A stretch of 37,559 nucleotides of DNA. It comes from Lachnospiraceae bacterium. GTDB taxonomy: Bacteria; Bacillota; Clostridia; Lachnospirales; Lachnospiraceae. The position numbers were made by a program, and so were the translations under genes. The DNA is taken from contig JAQUWF010000024.1 in the NCBI GenBank assembly GCA_028692975.1, positions 1 through 37,559 of the forward strand. Direction: 5' to 3'. The notes beneath the pieces are model-generated. The model was not told the DNA's origin and made no database searches. It saw only the letters and a list, made by a program, of their open reading frames with translations. This document shows, piece by piece, positions 7,456 to 15,232 of this stretch (positions within the stretch are counted from its first letter, which is position 1; each line of letters begins with the position of its first letter).

Positions 7456-7484
7456 ATGTTAACATAGATTGATTTGCCTTGCAA
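7456..7484 (-). promoter_or_regulatory. Candidate promoter of the Wzz-sortase-LCP operon
   Basis: TTGCAA -35 (7479-7484), 17-base spacer, TAACAT -10 (7456-7461), about 50 bases before the start at 7400. The -10 overlaps a perfect 10-base palindrome ATGTTAACAT. Both boxes match consensus at four of six positions. Confidence 0.45.
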
Positions 7485-7560
7485 GAATATATCCCTCATT
7501 TTTTCAAAGCTTTTCAAACTAAACAGTAACACTTGCACTTCGTTCTCGTTGCGTGTAAAC

Positions 7561-7566
7561 TATAAT
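7561..7566 (+). promoter_or_regulatory. Candidate -10 box of the SH3b lipoprotein gene
   Basis: A perfect TATAAT lies 70 bases before the start at 7636. No good -35 box is visible at 16-18 bases, so it may need an activator. The 235-base divergent gap otherwise holds nothing recognisable. Confidence 0.35.
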
Positions 7567-7635
7567 TAATTATTCAGATGATGTGAAAAAAAATCGTGCA
7601 GTTCCGGCATCATTCAAATATGGAAAGGATTCAAT

Positions 7636-8508
7636 ATGTACAGAAAATTTCAGCGAGGACTCCTTCTCACAGTTATTCTGGCTACAGTTCTTGGTACCAC
7701 GGGCTGTTCGCTTATCCCTCTGAAGGACACCACTCAGACCAACACATCCACAAAAGATGAAAATGCGGCAGACAGCCTTGCTTCTGACGACAACCTGCTC
7801 TACACCACCAACGACAGCAAGCTGACGATCACCCTGCCGGATAAGAACTGGTTCAACATCGCCGATGCAGATTCCAGACGTACCTTTATCTGCGATAAGA
7901 TCGGCATCCTGACCATCGATCACTCCACTGGCGGATATGCGGACGTTACCACGATCCCTTCCAGCGAAAATGACCTGGAGAAGCAGCTGACTTCCAAGAC
8001 AAAGGCTGCTGCCGGAGATGAAGAAAACGAGGGTGCGCTCTACACTCTGGTCGACTCCCAGTTCAGTTCTACCGATGTGGCAGAGTCTTTTTATTATGAA
8101 GTTGCTTATCCCGAGGGCAACAAGACCCGTTACGAGATCGTCTGGGGCATGAAAGCTCCCGAAGAACTCTACGAGGCCATTGCCAGATCTTATACCGCAG
8201 ACGAAGCTACCATCGACAAGATCCGCACCTCGGTGAAAAGCATCCAGGTGTTAGGCGGCAACTATGACGGTATCGTCCGCACCACTGGCGCCATCGATAC
8301 CTCCGAGACGATAACCACCAAGAACCGTTACCGCTGTACCCAGTCCGCCAACGTCCGCGACGCCGCGACCAACCAGTCCAACGTCATCGGTACTGTGGAG
8401 TCAGGTGAGACTATCGATGTACTCAATCAGACAGGCAACTGGTTCGAATTCAAATACGATGGCGAAACCGCTTATGTGTATTCTAAATTCTTTGAGGCAG
8501 CAAGTTAA
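7636..8508 (+). CDS. Lipoprotein with C-terminal bacterial SH3 domain
   Basis: A protein of 290 residues. A signal sequence ends in a lipobox-like TTGC (Cys 24), followed by a Thr/Ser linker. The central region (about 50-205) has no family I recognise. The last 65 residues form an SH3b domain: SANVRDAATNQSNVIGTVES, then INQTGNW-like and AYVYSKFF strands. SH3b domains commonly bind peptidoglycan or wall peptides, so an outer-face, wall-associated role is likely. It is divergent from the sortase operon and is a single-gene unit with its own terminator. A GAAAGGA site precedes the ATG. Confidence 0.82.
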   Translation: MYRKFQRGLLLTVILATVLGTTGCSLIPLKDTTQTNTSTKDENAADSLASDDNLLYTTNDSKLTITLPDKNWFNIADADSRRTFICDKIGILTIDHSTGGYADVTTIPSSENDLEKQLTSKTKAAAGDEENEGALYTLVDSQFSSTDVAESFYYEVAYPEGNKTRYEIVWGMKAPEELYEAIARSYTADEATIDKIRTSVKSIQVLGGNYDGIVRTTGAIDTSETITTKNRYRCTQSANVRDAATNQSNVIGTVESGETIDVLNQTGNWFEFKYDGETAYVYSKFFEAAS

Positions 8509-8517
8509 TAATCGAGC

Positions 8518-8559
8518 AAAATGCGAAGAAGTGAGTTTATTTCACTTCTTCGCATTTTT
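8518..8559 (+). terminator. Rho-independent terminator, probably used from both sides
   Basis: Perfect stem AAATGCGAAGAAGTGA / TCACTTCTTCGCATTT with a six-base loop, followed on the plus strand by five T. The A-rich 5' side also gives a short U-run on the minus strand, so it can serve the convergent DUF4317 gene. Confidence 0.9.
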
Positions 8560-8565
8560 AATGTC

Positions 8566-9705
8566 TCAGTCTTCATGCTTCCGTATAGTCCGCACATTCA
8601 CCCCGTTCACTTCAATATGATCGTCCACCGCGATCACCAGACACTGCTTGTCGTCGATGATACGCGTCTCGATCAGATCTGCCCGGTCCGGGTTCACCCT
8701 GATCACGATATCCGGCGTCTCGATATTAAATTTCTTCGGGCTAGCAATATTGGAAGCCAGCAGTTTCCCCCGCTCCCCGGCCAGTTCTTTATAGCGTTCC
8801 TCGAAAGGTTCCATCCGTTCCTGAGGCACTCCGCTTTGCTCGAAGATCTTTTTCACATCTGTGGAAGTAAGTTCCAGCGGTTCCGGTTCTTCCTTATTTT
8901 CCTCGATGATCTCATTGAGATTCTCATGAATGGATTTGATGATCTCATAATCTCCATCATCGCCCAGGGTATCTGCGATAATAGCATTGAAGCTGTCCTT
9001 CTGCGTCCCCGCTGTCAGCGGCTGCGCACTTCCAAGCACCTGATCGATAAATTCCGTCTGGATTTCCTCGGCCTTCTTGGAATAATACAGGACGTGATGG
9101 ATATCCGACCCGCGGTCTGCAAAAGCCGGGAACAAAAATCCCTGCAGCGGGGGTTCCACCAGCCAGTCACGGATCCGGTCTTCCACCCGGTTATGGGCCG
9201 CATTATAGCAAAGAGCCGCCTTGGACAGATTCACCGGACAAATGCTGCACAGTATGTATTCATACACCTCGTCGGAGGCATCAAACATTTCCGCCCCGTC
9301 GGAAGATTTCCCCGGAATATCATACATGGCGTGAACCAGAATAATATAATAATTCTCTGCATAGTAATAATTTTCTACTACTTTATTATAGAAAGATTCC
9401 AGCAACTGGGGATCCTGCAGTTTGCTGTCACGGAGTTTCAAAAGGAATTCCTGTGTCCCGCCTTCTGCTTCCTGTTCCAGCGGAAACTCCATATTCAGGA
9501 GGTTCTTCCCCACGGTCCCGGACAACGTTTTCCGAAACAGTTCGTAATACTTAAAATTTTCTTCCTCGCTGAGGGAAAGGAAGGCGCTCTCCTCGGTCAT
9601 GGACATATTCTTCTCATGATCCACGTAACAGCCGCTGATACGGGTGATCGCACAGTTTTCCGGCGAGAATTGTTTCTTGATTTCTGCTATGTCTTTTCTG
9701 TTCAT
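8566..9705 (-). CDS. DUF4317 family protein
   Basis: A protein of 379 residues beginning MNRKDIAEIKKQFSPENCAI, which I recognise as the conserved opening of the DUF4317 family common in Lachnospiraceae and relatives. It has no signal peptide or membrane segment, so it is cytoplasmic. It is rich in acidic residues, with an IIEENKEEPEPLE linker at about 265-277. No biochemical role is known for the family. The ATG begins one base after the stop of the cupin gene, so the two are co-transcribed. Confidence 0.88.
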   Translation of the reverse strand: MNRKDIAEIKKQFSPENCAITRISGCYVDHEKNMSMTEESAFLSLSEEENFKYYELFRKTLSGTVGKNLLNMEFPLEQEAEGGTQEFLLKLRDSKLQDPQLLESFYNKVVENYYYAENYYIILVHAMYDIPGKSSDGAEMFDASDEVYEYILCSICPVNLSKAALCYNAAHNRVEDRIRDWLVEPPLQGFLFPAFADRGSDIHHVLYYSKKAEEIQTEFIDQVLGSAQPLTAGTQKDSFNAIIADTLGDDGDYEIIKSIHENLNEIIEENKEEPEPLELTSTDVKKIFEQSGVPQERMEPFEERYKELAGERGKLLASNIASPKKFNIETPDIVIRVNPDRADLIETRIIDDKQCLVIAVDDHIEVNGVNVRTIRKHED

Positions 9706-9706
9706 G

Positions 9707-10042
9707 CTACTGCTCCGGCACTACAGCGAAAAAGACCAGATCGGCGTCGCTGTCATTGATCAGGCTGTGTGTATGACCCTTTGGACAGTAATGTGCCACT
9801 CCTGCTTCCACTTTCTCGTATTCCCCGTCCATAAGGACCTTCCCGGTTCCCTCCAGGAAATACATTACTTCGCTGTTCGTCTCATGTGTATGCACACCAA
9901 TAGAAGCCCCCGGGATCAAGCGTCCCAGCATGATCCGATTCGTTCCGTCGAAGAACATCTTCGATGCATACTCCTTTTCTCCCCCTTTAAAATTAGGGAA
10001 TTTCTCTTCCTGCATCTCATTATAATTAAGAATCATAGTCAT
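9707..10042 (-). CDS. Small single-domain cupin protein
   Basis: A protein of 111 residues made of one cupin fold. Motif 1 is GASIGVHTHETNSEVMYFLE, with the two His and the Glu that bind metal. Motif 2 is GVAHYCPKGHTHSLIN, with the third His. Such small cupins may be isomerases, dioxygenases or ligand sensors; the sequence does not decide. It is the first gene of a two-gene unit with DUF4317, behind a good promoter (10077-10105) and an AAGGAG site. Confidence 0.88.
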   Translation of the reverse strand: MTMILNYNEMQEEKFPNFKGGEKEYASKMFFDGTNRIMLGRLIPGASIGVHTHETNSEVMYFLEGTGKVLMDGEYEKVEAGVAHYCPKGHTHSLINDSDADLVFFAVVPEQ

Positions 10043-10076
10043 TTTCTCCTTTGTTGAACAAGTTTTCGTAGTTCAA

Positions 10077-10105
10077 ATTATACCCTATTTTGTTTCCAGC
10101 GTAAA
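10077..10105 (-). promoter_or_regulatory. Promoter of the cupin-DUF4317 unit
   Basis: TTTACG -35 (10100-10105), 17-base spacer, TATAAT -10 (10077-10082). The -35 lies in the arm of an imperfect hairpin (10098-10128) that overlaps the stop codon of the upstream gene and may help end that transcript. Confidence 0.65.
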
Positions 10106-10121
10106 GCAAAACCCCGCTTTT

Positions 10122-10337
10122 TTACGCTCTCGCCCGGAACAAAGTCATGACTCCGATTATCAACAGTATGGGCAGTGCAAAAGTGATCAGTCCGCCTATA
10201 ACCATGCAGATCAATACAATGGGAAGCAGTACAATGGTGAATAATACCTTCGTAACTCCCCAGGTAGCCCGAAACGCAAACACGATCAATTTTCCAAATA
10301 CACCAAACATCAAAATAATAAATAAAAACGTCAACAT
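10122..10337 (-). CDS. Small two-helix membrane protein of unknown function
   Basis: A protein of 71 residues (MLTFLFIILMFGVFGKLIVF...) that is almost entirely hydrophobic, with two or three membrane segments and a short FRARA end. The start at 10337 follows a clear GGAGGAAG site; a longer reading to 10430 would add 31 charged, low-quality residues and overlap the upstream gene. It begins one base after the stop of the gene at 10339-10779, so the two are coupled. I do not recognise the family. Confidence 0.7.
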   Translation of the reverse strand: MLTFLFIILMFGVFGKLIVFAFRATWGVTKVLFTIVLLPIVLICMVIGGLITFALPILLIIGVMTLFRARA

Positions 10338-10338
10338 T

Positions 10339-10779
10339 TTATCTTCCTCCAATCTGTCTTTCCCATGTGTCCAAATCATTGAGTACTTTTTGTATTTTCT
10401 CGATGGCCTCGCTGACCTGGCTTTTGGCATCGCCGATCTTCGACTGTACCATCCAGTCCGCGATCAGACCGTCAAAAAAGAAATCTGCAAATACAAGAAA
10501 GTCACTGACATCCACCCGGAAACCGCCCGGAACATCGATATCCCGCAGTTCCTTCTGAAAACCCTGCAGTTCATTTCTCGCCTGTTCCATCTGCTGGTTC
10601 GCATTATTTAGTTTGGAATGTTTCATCATGCCTGAAAAAAGTCCTCCGCCCAGCATATCCATCACGCCCCAGTTGCCTGCACTTTTCAGGGTCTTCTGTG
10701 CATCCTGCAGGCTCATTAACGAACGCTGTCCCGCTGCTCTCGCTTCTCTGATTTCTTTTATTGTTTCTTCCCTTGTCAT
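10339..10779 (-). CDS. Hypothetical cytoplasmic protein with coiled-coil segments
   Basis: A protein of 146 residues opening MTREETIKEIREARAAGQ. Helical, Gln/Glu/Lys-rich stretches at about 5-35, 55-75 and 115-143 suggest coiled coils around a hydrophobic centre (VSDFLVFADFFFDGLIADW). A Gly/Met-rich patch, MLGGGLFSGMMKHSK, lies at about 42-56. There is no signal peptide. It lies between a small ORF (10796-10942), whose stop overlaps its ribosome binding site, and the small membrane protein gene. The function is unknown; a membrane-linked complex with its neighbour is possible. Confidence 0.7.
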   Translation of the reverse strand: MTREETIKEIREARAAGQRSLMSLQDAQKTLKSAGNWGVMDMLGGGLFSGMMKHSKLNNANQQMEQARNELQGFQKELRDIDVPGGFRVDVSDFLVFADFFFDGLIADWMVQSKIGDAKSQVSEAIEKIQKVLNDLDTWERQIGGR

Positions 10780-10795
10780 AGTTTTCTTTTCTCCT

Positions 10796-10942
10796 TCATT
10801 TATAGATCACCATGTTACTATTTTTCACTGCATTCCCATGGAATGCTGATACATCTTCCAGACCTAATTTTTTGCTGTATTCCGGTTGTGCTTCCATTTT
10901 CTCGATCAGTTTAATAATCCGAATCCGCTCCGCACAGGTCAA
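10796..10942 (-). CDS. Small conserved-looking ORF of about 48 codons, TTG start
   Basis: Reads TCAERIRIIKLIEKMEAQPE and continues through YSKKLGLEDVSAFHGN to a TGA that lies within the AAGGAG site of the next gene. AAGGAG stands directly against an in-frame ATG at 10951, which leaves no spacing, but stands eight bases before a TTG at 10942, so TTG is the better start. The helical, charged composition and tight linkage to the two genes downstream argue that it is real. No function is known. Confidence 0.6.
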   Translation of the reverse strand: MTCAERIRIIKLIEKMEAQPEYSKKLGLEDVSAFHGNAVKNSNMVIYK

Positions 10943-11024
10943 ATCAACCATCTCCTTATCAGTTATAAATTTATATTACCATATTTTCCGCTCCTTAAAT
11001 CATTAAGATTTCCTTAAAAGTCTT

Positions 11025-11089
11025 TTGCTTTGTTATTCATATAGTTTATAATAGAATCTATAATAAATAAACGTTCAGAAGACTATAAT
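11025..11089 (+). promoter_or_regulatory. AT-rich promoter region with three TATAAT boxes
   Basis: TATAAT occurs at 11047-11052, 11059-11064 and 11084-11089. The first has a TTGCTT -35 at 11025-11030 with 16-base spacing. Any of them could start the transcript of the gene at 11133. Confidence 0.45.
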
Positions 11090-11132
11090 AGGTTTATCTA
11101 ATGCGTTTTTTGGAAGTAATTAGGAGGGCATC

Positions 11133-11633
11133 ATGGGACAAAGATCAACAAAAGAGAATAAGAATATTTATTTTACGAGCCGGGAGGATTGCGGATTCAC
11201 ACGGGAGGCCGCGGTGGAGAAGCTGGCCTGTATTTCCCGCAGCCGTTTGGAAAAGATTGAATATGACCAGTCAAAGCCGACCCCTGAGGAAGTGGTCACC
11301 ATGGCGGAGCAGTATAGAAATCCGTCGCTGTGCAATTATTACTGCTCCCACGACTGCACCATCGGACAGGACCATGTGCCGGAAGTGAAAGAAAAGGGAT
11401 TGTCCCAGATCACCATCGAAATGCTGGCTACATTGAATGAACTCTCCGGGAATAAGGACCGGCTCATCAACATCGTTGCAGACGAGGTAGTCACCGCCGA
11501 TGAGCTGCCTGATTTTATGGAAATCAAAAATAACCTGGAGAAAATGTCACTGGTTATTGATTCTCTGAATCTGTGGGTGGAAAAAGCTATCGCTTCCGAT
11601 GTCATCAATACGGAGTCTTTAAAGGAATCTTGA
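11133..11633 (+). CDS. Putative HTH-type regulator with Cys cluster
   Basis: A protein of 166 residues. The first 65 residues look like an Xre-like helix-turn-helix (TREAAVEKLACISRSRLEKI, PTPEEVVTMAEQY), followed by a short Cys-rich patch (CNYYCSHDC, about residues 68-76) that could bind metal or respond to redox. The C-terminal half is helical, with LPDFMEIKNNLEKMSLVIDS. AGGAGGG precedes the ATG. It stands alone, divergent from the small-protein cluster. I recognise the type but not a named family, and regulation of the neighbours is untested. Confidence 0.65.
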   Translation: MGQRSTKENKNIYFTSREDCGFTREAAVEKLACISRSRLEKIEYDQSKPTPEEVVTMAEQYRNPSLCNYYCSHDCTIGQDHVPEVKEKGLSQITIEMLATLNELSGNKDRLINIVADEVVTADELPDFMEIKNNLEKMSLVIDSLNLWVEKAIASDVINTESLKES

Positions 11634-11664
11634 ATTTTCCCTTTTGATTAAAATGATTTTGCAC

Positions 11665-11710
11665 AAAAAAACAGGTAGATATTTGTATGGTTTCTACAAA
11701 TATCCGCCTG
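11665..11710 (-). terminator. Rho-independent terminator of the amino-acid ABC transporter operon
   Basis: On the minus strand an imperfect stem CAGGCGGATATTTGTA / TACAAATATCTACCTG is followed by seven T. It lies 18 bases after the stop of the binding-protein gene. Confidence 0.85.
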
Positions 11711-11727
11711 CTTCTCTGTCATAACAT

Positions 11728-12621
11728 TTATTCCGTTACGCCGCCTTCTACTACAAGTTCATTTACATAGTCTGCACCGTAGGTAGTTACCAGTGTCTCT
11801 TCGTAATCTTTGTGGAAGAACTGCTCTTCACCCAAGCTCTTGATTTCTTCATTAATCCCATCAAGAAGCGTCTGATTGCCCTTTGTCACAGCCGGGGCGA
11901 TAGTGTCCTTGCTGCCAAGTGTGGCGATGCCTACCTGATAGCCTTCATTTTCGCTGGCAAAAGCAAGCACTTCTGTATTGTCATTGACCCAGGCAACGCC
12001 ATTTCCATTCTCCAGTGCATTCTTGGCATTGGCGTAGGTATCGTATTTCTGAAGGGTCAGATTCGGATAATTTTCAATGAGATAAGTCTCCGCTGTAGTT
12101 CCTGAAATAACAATAAGCGGATCGTCGGCGGTCAGATCATCCAGGTTGGTCACCACTTTGTCAGCCGGCGATACGACACCCAGAGATACGTTCATGTAAG
12201 GAAGTGCAAAGTCCACTTCTTCTTTCCGCTCATCTGTCACCGTAAAGTTTGCCAGGATCACATCCACCTTTCCGGTCTGCAGATATTCAATGCGGTTGGC
12301 CGCCTCGGTGGATACAAAATTCGCCTTTACGCCCAAATCCTCTGCGAGCCTGTTGGCGAAGTACACATCATAGCCCTGATAATCCCCTTTTTCATCCACA
12401 TAGCCGAAGGGGCTTTTGTCAGAAAATACGCCGATATTGATCTCACCGCTTTCCTTGATTTCGTCTAAGGTGCGGTACACCTGATCCGTCTCAGCAGAAG
12501 CTGCTGCTGTTGTCGCATCTGTTGTATCGGACGCTGCCTGTGTGGAACTTCCGCAAGCCACCAGTCCTAAGCTTACTACCGCTGTCAATCCCAATACTGC
12601 AAGTGTTTTTAAGTTTTTCAT
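11728..12621 (-). CDS. Amino-acid ABC transporter, substrate-binding lipoprotein
   Basis: A protein of 297 residues with a signal sequence and lipobox LVAC (Cys 23), an Ala/Thr linker, and a family 3 extracellular solute-binding fold. Visible blocks are INIGVFSDKSPFGYVDEKGD, YDVYFANRLAEDLG, VDVILANFTVTDERKEEVDF and VISGTTAETYL. It would capture a polar amino acid outside the membrane and deliver it to the two permeases. The exact substrate cannot be read; cystine/cysteine or glutamate-type are possible. The start at 12621 is preferred because the in-frame TTG further up lies inside the GGAGGAG site. Last gene of the operon. Confidence 0.9.
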   Translation of the reverse strand: MKNLKTLAVLGLTAVVSLGLVACGSSTQAASDTTDATTAAASAETDQVYRTLDEIKESGEINIGVFSDKSPFGYVDEKGDYQGYDVYFANRLAEDLGVKANFVSTEAANRIEYLQTGKVDVILANFTVTDERKEEVDFALPYMNVSLGVVSPADKVVTNLDDLTADDPLIVISGTTAETYLIENYPNLTLQKYDTYANAKNALENGNGVAWVNDNTEVLAFASENEGYQVGIATLGSKDTIAPAVTKGNQTLLDGINEEIKSLGEEQFFHKDYEETLVTTYGADYVNELVVEGGVTE

Positions 12622-12638
12622 AATAATCTCCTCCAAAT

Positions 12639-13403
12639 TTAACTAATTTTTCTTTCCTGTACTTTTTCAAATTGAAATATATTCAAGAACTGTTGTGTCC
12701 GTTCTTTCTTTGGGTGTTCTAATACTTCTTCCGGCGTTCCTTCTTCCATGATCTTTCCCTGGTCAATAAAGAGTACCCGGTCCGCCACTGCCCTGGCGAA
12801 TTGCATTTCATGGGTCACGATGACCATGGTCCGTTTCTGCCTTGCCAGTTCCAGCATGACATCCAGCACCTCCCGCACCATCTCCGGGTCAAGGGCTGCG
12901 GTCACCTCATCGAAGAGCAGTATCTCCGGGTTCATACAAAGCGCCCTAACGATAGCCACCCGCTGCTTCTGTCCGCCGGACAGCTGTCGGGGATAACTGC
13001 CTGCCTTGTCTTTTAATCCTACCCGCTCCAGAAGTTTCAGGGCTTCTGCTTTTACATCTTTCTTGTCTCTTTTTTGCACCTTTGTGGGTGCCAGCAATAT
13101 ATTATCCAGGACGGTAAGATGTGGAAACAATTCATAATTTTGAAATACCATGCCTATTTTCTGCCGAATTTGCACCAGGTTTCCCGATCCCGCCTCGATG
13201 GCTTCCTCTCTTAATTTTATGGATCCGCTTTGCGTCTTCTCCAATCCGTTCATACAGCGCAGCAGCGTGCTTTTCCCGCAGCCGCTTGGCCCGATGATGA
13301 CTACCACCTCGCCCTTTTTGACCGCCAGATCCACATCGTTTAGGATTGTTTTGTCCTCGTATTCTTTTTTTAAATGCTTTACTGTAAGTATGGTTTCTTC
13401 CAC
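12639..13403 (-). CDS. Polar amino-acid ABC transporter, ATP-binding protein
   Basis: A protein of 254 residues with a complete ATPase: Walker [11 protein letters not shown]-loop [11 protein letters not shown], signature [16 protein letters not shown], Walker [15 protein letters not shown] and switch His in VIVTHEM. The Walker B region has Val where most relatives have Pro (DEPT), which is seen in some members of this family. The chosen start is GTG at 13403, eight bases after GGAGG and six bases after the previous stop. An open frame extends to 13673 but those 90 residues are antisense-like, overlap the permease gene and have no family match. Confidence 0.92.
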   Translation of the reverse strand: MEETILTVKHLKKEYEDKTILNDVDLAVKKGEVVVIIGPSGCGKSTLLRCMNGLEKTQSGSIKLREEAIEAGSGNLVQIRQKIGMVFQNYELFPHLTVLDNILLAPTKVQKRDKKDVKAEALKLLERVGLKDKAGSYPRQLSGGQKQRVAIVRALCMNPEILLFDEVTAALDPEMVREVLDVMLELARQKRTMVIVTHEMQFARAVADRVLFIDQGKIMEEGTPEEVLEHPKKERTQQFLNIFQFEKVQERKIS

Positions 13404-13408
13404 TTCTC

Positions 13409-14083
13409 TCACCTCCACTTTCTTTCCAGATATTTCGCCAGCAGGCTGATGGGCCAGCAGGCCAGAAAATATAACAGGAATATCACCAGGTAGATACCGA
13501 AGGCCGCGTTGGGGCTGGTCGTTCTGTTCGCCTCGATAATCTGCTGCGCCACCTTTATCATTTCCACCACGCCGATCATGAGGATAAGGCTGGTGGTTTT
13601 GATCATTCTTGTGATCAGATTGATGGACAGTGGGATCAGCCTGCGCACCGTCTGCGGAATCACCACATAGCAATATGTCTGGACCTTGGTCAGGCCAAGG
13701 GCCTCGCTGCTCTCGTATTGATGCACCGGTATGCTGATCAGCGCGCCCCGGACCAGATCGCTCATTTCCGCCGCGCCCCAGAGGGTAAAGACAATGATTG
13801 CGGATAGTTCACCGGAGGGCTGCCAGCCAAACATCCGGGTACTGCCGAAGAAAACCATAAAGAGCAGTACCAGCTGTGGCATGATGCGTATAAATTCCAG
13901 GTACAATTTCAAGATGAATTTTAAGATTACATTTTTCCCGGTCATGAGGGTTCCCAGAAGCAGCCCCAGGGGAATGCTGATCACGACGGCTATCAGGCTG
14001 ATGCGAAGTGCGACGCCCAGGCCGCCCAGGAGTCTCAACAGGTTGCTGCCTTTCCATAAAACATCAAGTCCCAAATCCGGCAT
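13409..14083 (-). CDS. Amino-acid ABC transporter permease (second)
   Basis: A HisM-type inner-membrane permease of 224 residues with about five membrane helices and the EAA loop [22 protein letters not shown], the contact site for the ATPase. It begins inside the end of the first permease gene (20-base overlap) with an AAAGGAGGG site, so the two are co-translated and probably form a heterodimer. The stop lies six bases from the ATPase start. Confidence 0.92.
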   Translation of the reverse strand: MPDLGLDVLWKGSNLLRLLGGLGVALRISLIAVVISIPLGLLLGTLMTGKNVILKFILKLYLEFIRIMPQLVLLFMVFFGSTRMFGWQPSGELSAIIVFTLWGAAEMSDLVRGALISIPVHQYESSEALGLTKVQTYCYVVIPQTVRRLIPLSINLITRMIKTTSLILMIGVVEMIKVAQQIIEANRTTSPNAAFGIYLVIFLLYFLACWPISLLAKYLERKWR

Positions 14084-14723
14084 AGCGTACCCTCCTTTCT
14101 ACCCACATGCCCAAAAGTGATACAGGCAGGAGCAGGAGCAGGTAGAAGCCTACAAGCAAAATCAGACTTTCTGTAGTCTTGTAATACAGGCCGATGAGGT
14201 CTTTTGCGGTAAACATCAGATCCATAAGGCTGATTGCCGAAAATACGCTGGTCTCCTTCAAAAGGAAAATCACATTGGCCAGAAATCCCGGCACGCTGAC
14301 GGACACAGCCTGAGGTAATATCACATACCGCATGGTCTGATAGGAATTCATGCCCAGACTTGCGGCACTTTCTTCCTGTATCTTGTCGACGGCCTCGAAA
14401 CCGCTTCGAAAACTTTCTGCCATGTAACTTCCGCCAAGAAAAGCAAGTCCTGCGATGCCACATGCTTCAGCATTGGTGGCGATTCCGATTTTGGGAAGGC
14501 CGTAATAAATAAAAAACAACTGGACCAGCAACGGTGTGTTCCTGCTTAATTCTATGTAAGCCGCCACGATTCTTTTGACCACCGGCACCTTGTAATACAG
14601 GATCACTGCACAGAACAACCCGATCAGTACGGCAAACAAAATCCCGATCACCCCAAGTTTCAGGGTCAGTATAGCAGCCTTTTCATACATAGGCAGATAT
14701 TTTTGTATGTATTCCCAGTTCAT
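14064..14723 (-). CDS. Amino-acid ABC transporter permease (first)
   Basis: A HisM/GlnP-type permease of 219 residues with membrane helices from residue 15 onward, the NTPLLVQLFFIYYGLP segment and the EAA loop EESAASLGMNSYQTMRYVIL. The two permeases are clearly different from each other, as in heterodimeric polar amino-acid importers. Its ATG overlaps the TGA of a 33-codon upstream ORF (14720-14821), so its translation may depend on that ORF. No strong Shine-Dalgarno of its own is obvious beyond AAAGAGG inside the upstream ORF. Confidence 0.92.
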   Translation of the reverse strand: MNWEYIQKYLPMYEKAAILTLKLGVIGILFAVLIGLFCAVILYYKVPVVKRIVAAYIELSRNTPLLVQLFFIYYGLPKIGIATNAEACGIAGLAFLGGSYMAESFRSGFEAVDKIQEESAASLGMNSYQTMRYVILPQAVSVSVPGFLANVIFLLKETSVFSAISLMDLMFTAKDLIGLYYKTTESLILLVGFYLLLLLPVSLLGMWVERRVRYAGFGT

Positions 14724-14821
14724 TGCAGCAGCCTCTTTCCTCTATTTTTCCAATTATTCCAACAACGCGACCTAACCCCGGTATACATGGCCGGTATGGT
14801 CTTTTTTATTGATAAATTCAT
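14720..14821 (-). CDS. 33-residue upstream ORF coupled to the amino-acid transporter
   Basis: An ATG at 14821 has a good AGAGGGG site eight bases upstream. The ORF runs 33 codons and its TGA overlaps the permease ATG (ATGA). The peptide opens MNLSIKKTIPAMYTGVRSRC and continues WNNWKNRGKRLLQ: strongly basic, with one Cys and two Trp near the middle. It lies in the 150-base leader behind a near-consensus promoter. It has no signal peptide and matches nothing I know. A translated leader that senses amino-acid supply, or a small coupled protein, are both possible. Confidence 0.7.
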   Translation of the reverse strand: MNLSIKKTIPAMYTGVRSRCWNNWKNRGKRLLQ

Positions 14822-14878
14822 GCTTTATTCCCCTCTTGTTTTATTTCATATCAATTCGATAGGATTAATATGTTTCGA

Positions 14879-14906
14879 ATTATACTACATAAGAATGATT
14901 TGTCAA
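14879..14906 (-). promoter_or_regulatory. Near-consensus promoter of the amino-acid transporter operon
   Basis: On the minus strand TTGACA (14901-14906), a 16-base spacer and TATAAT (14879-14884), both perfect. The transcript would have about 50 bases before the upstream ORF. Confidence 0.85.
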
Positions 14907-14955
14907 CACTTTTTTATTTTTAATTGACATAGAAGCAAATTTTCACATCCCAACT

Positions 14956-15111
14956 CGTACTTTCTCGCCTGCTTTACGGTCCCATATCAACTTTCCGCAT
15001 CCCAGACCGTACTTTCTCGCCTGCTTTACGGTCCCATATCAACTTTCCGCATCCCAGACCGTACTTTCTCGCCTGCTTTACGGTCCCATATCAACTTTCC
15101 GCATCCCAGAC
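14956..15111. repeat. Three exact 52-bp tandem repeats with hairpin-forming arms
   Basis: Three identical units start at 14956, 15008 and 15060, with a degenerate partial unit before and a few bases of a fourth after. Between units, GACCGTA and TACGGTC form perfect 7-base inverted arms around a 15-base loop, so the array alternates complementary arms. It lies 50 bases upstream of the strong promoter at 14879-14906. No protein is encoded. Confidence 0.95.
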
Positions 15112-15130
15112 CGTAACTCCTCCAATAAAA

Positions 15131-15167
15131 TACGGATTATTTTCTCCTAAAAGAAAAATAATCCGTA
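15131..15167 (-). terminator. Stem-loop terminator behind the Xre membrane regulator
   Basis: A perfect 13-base stem TACGGATTATTTT / AAAATAATCCGTA. On the minus strand it is followed by TTTTATTGG, a weak U-tract. It lies 15 bases after the TAG at 15182-15184 rather than next to the annotated stop at 15233. Confidence 0.65.
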
Positions 15168-15232
15168 CTTCTCTATTTGTTCTATTCAAGCAGTTCTACC
15201 GTGGTAGGTTCCTTTAAATCCACTACTACGTT

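Noticed and set aside
7401-7538. 46-residue extension of the second Wzz protein
   Set aside because: No ribosome binding site, no Wzz similarity, and it contains the promoter; MENQERMEEV is a typical start.
8521-9759. 412-residue plus-strand ORF opposite DUF4317
   Set aside because: It is the antisense shadow of a gene with a clear family match, without a start signal.
10098-10128. Intrinsic terminator of the small membrane protein gene
   Set aside because: The hairpin has a three-base bulge, overlaps the stop codon and lacks a U-tract on the minus strand; kept only as a note.
13404-13673. 90-residue N-terminal extension of the ATP-binding protein
   Set aside because: It overlaps the permease gene in another frame, has no family match and no ribosome binding site; the GTG at 13403 has both.
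14724-14878. T-box or SAM-type riboswitch in the amino-acid transporter leader
   Set aside because: No T-box sequence, no conserved riboswitch core and no terminator hairpin were found; the leader is mostly the upstream ORF.
14956-15111. CRISPR array
   Set aside because: The units are exact head-to-tail repeats with no unique spacers and there are no cas genes.
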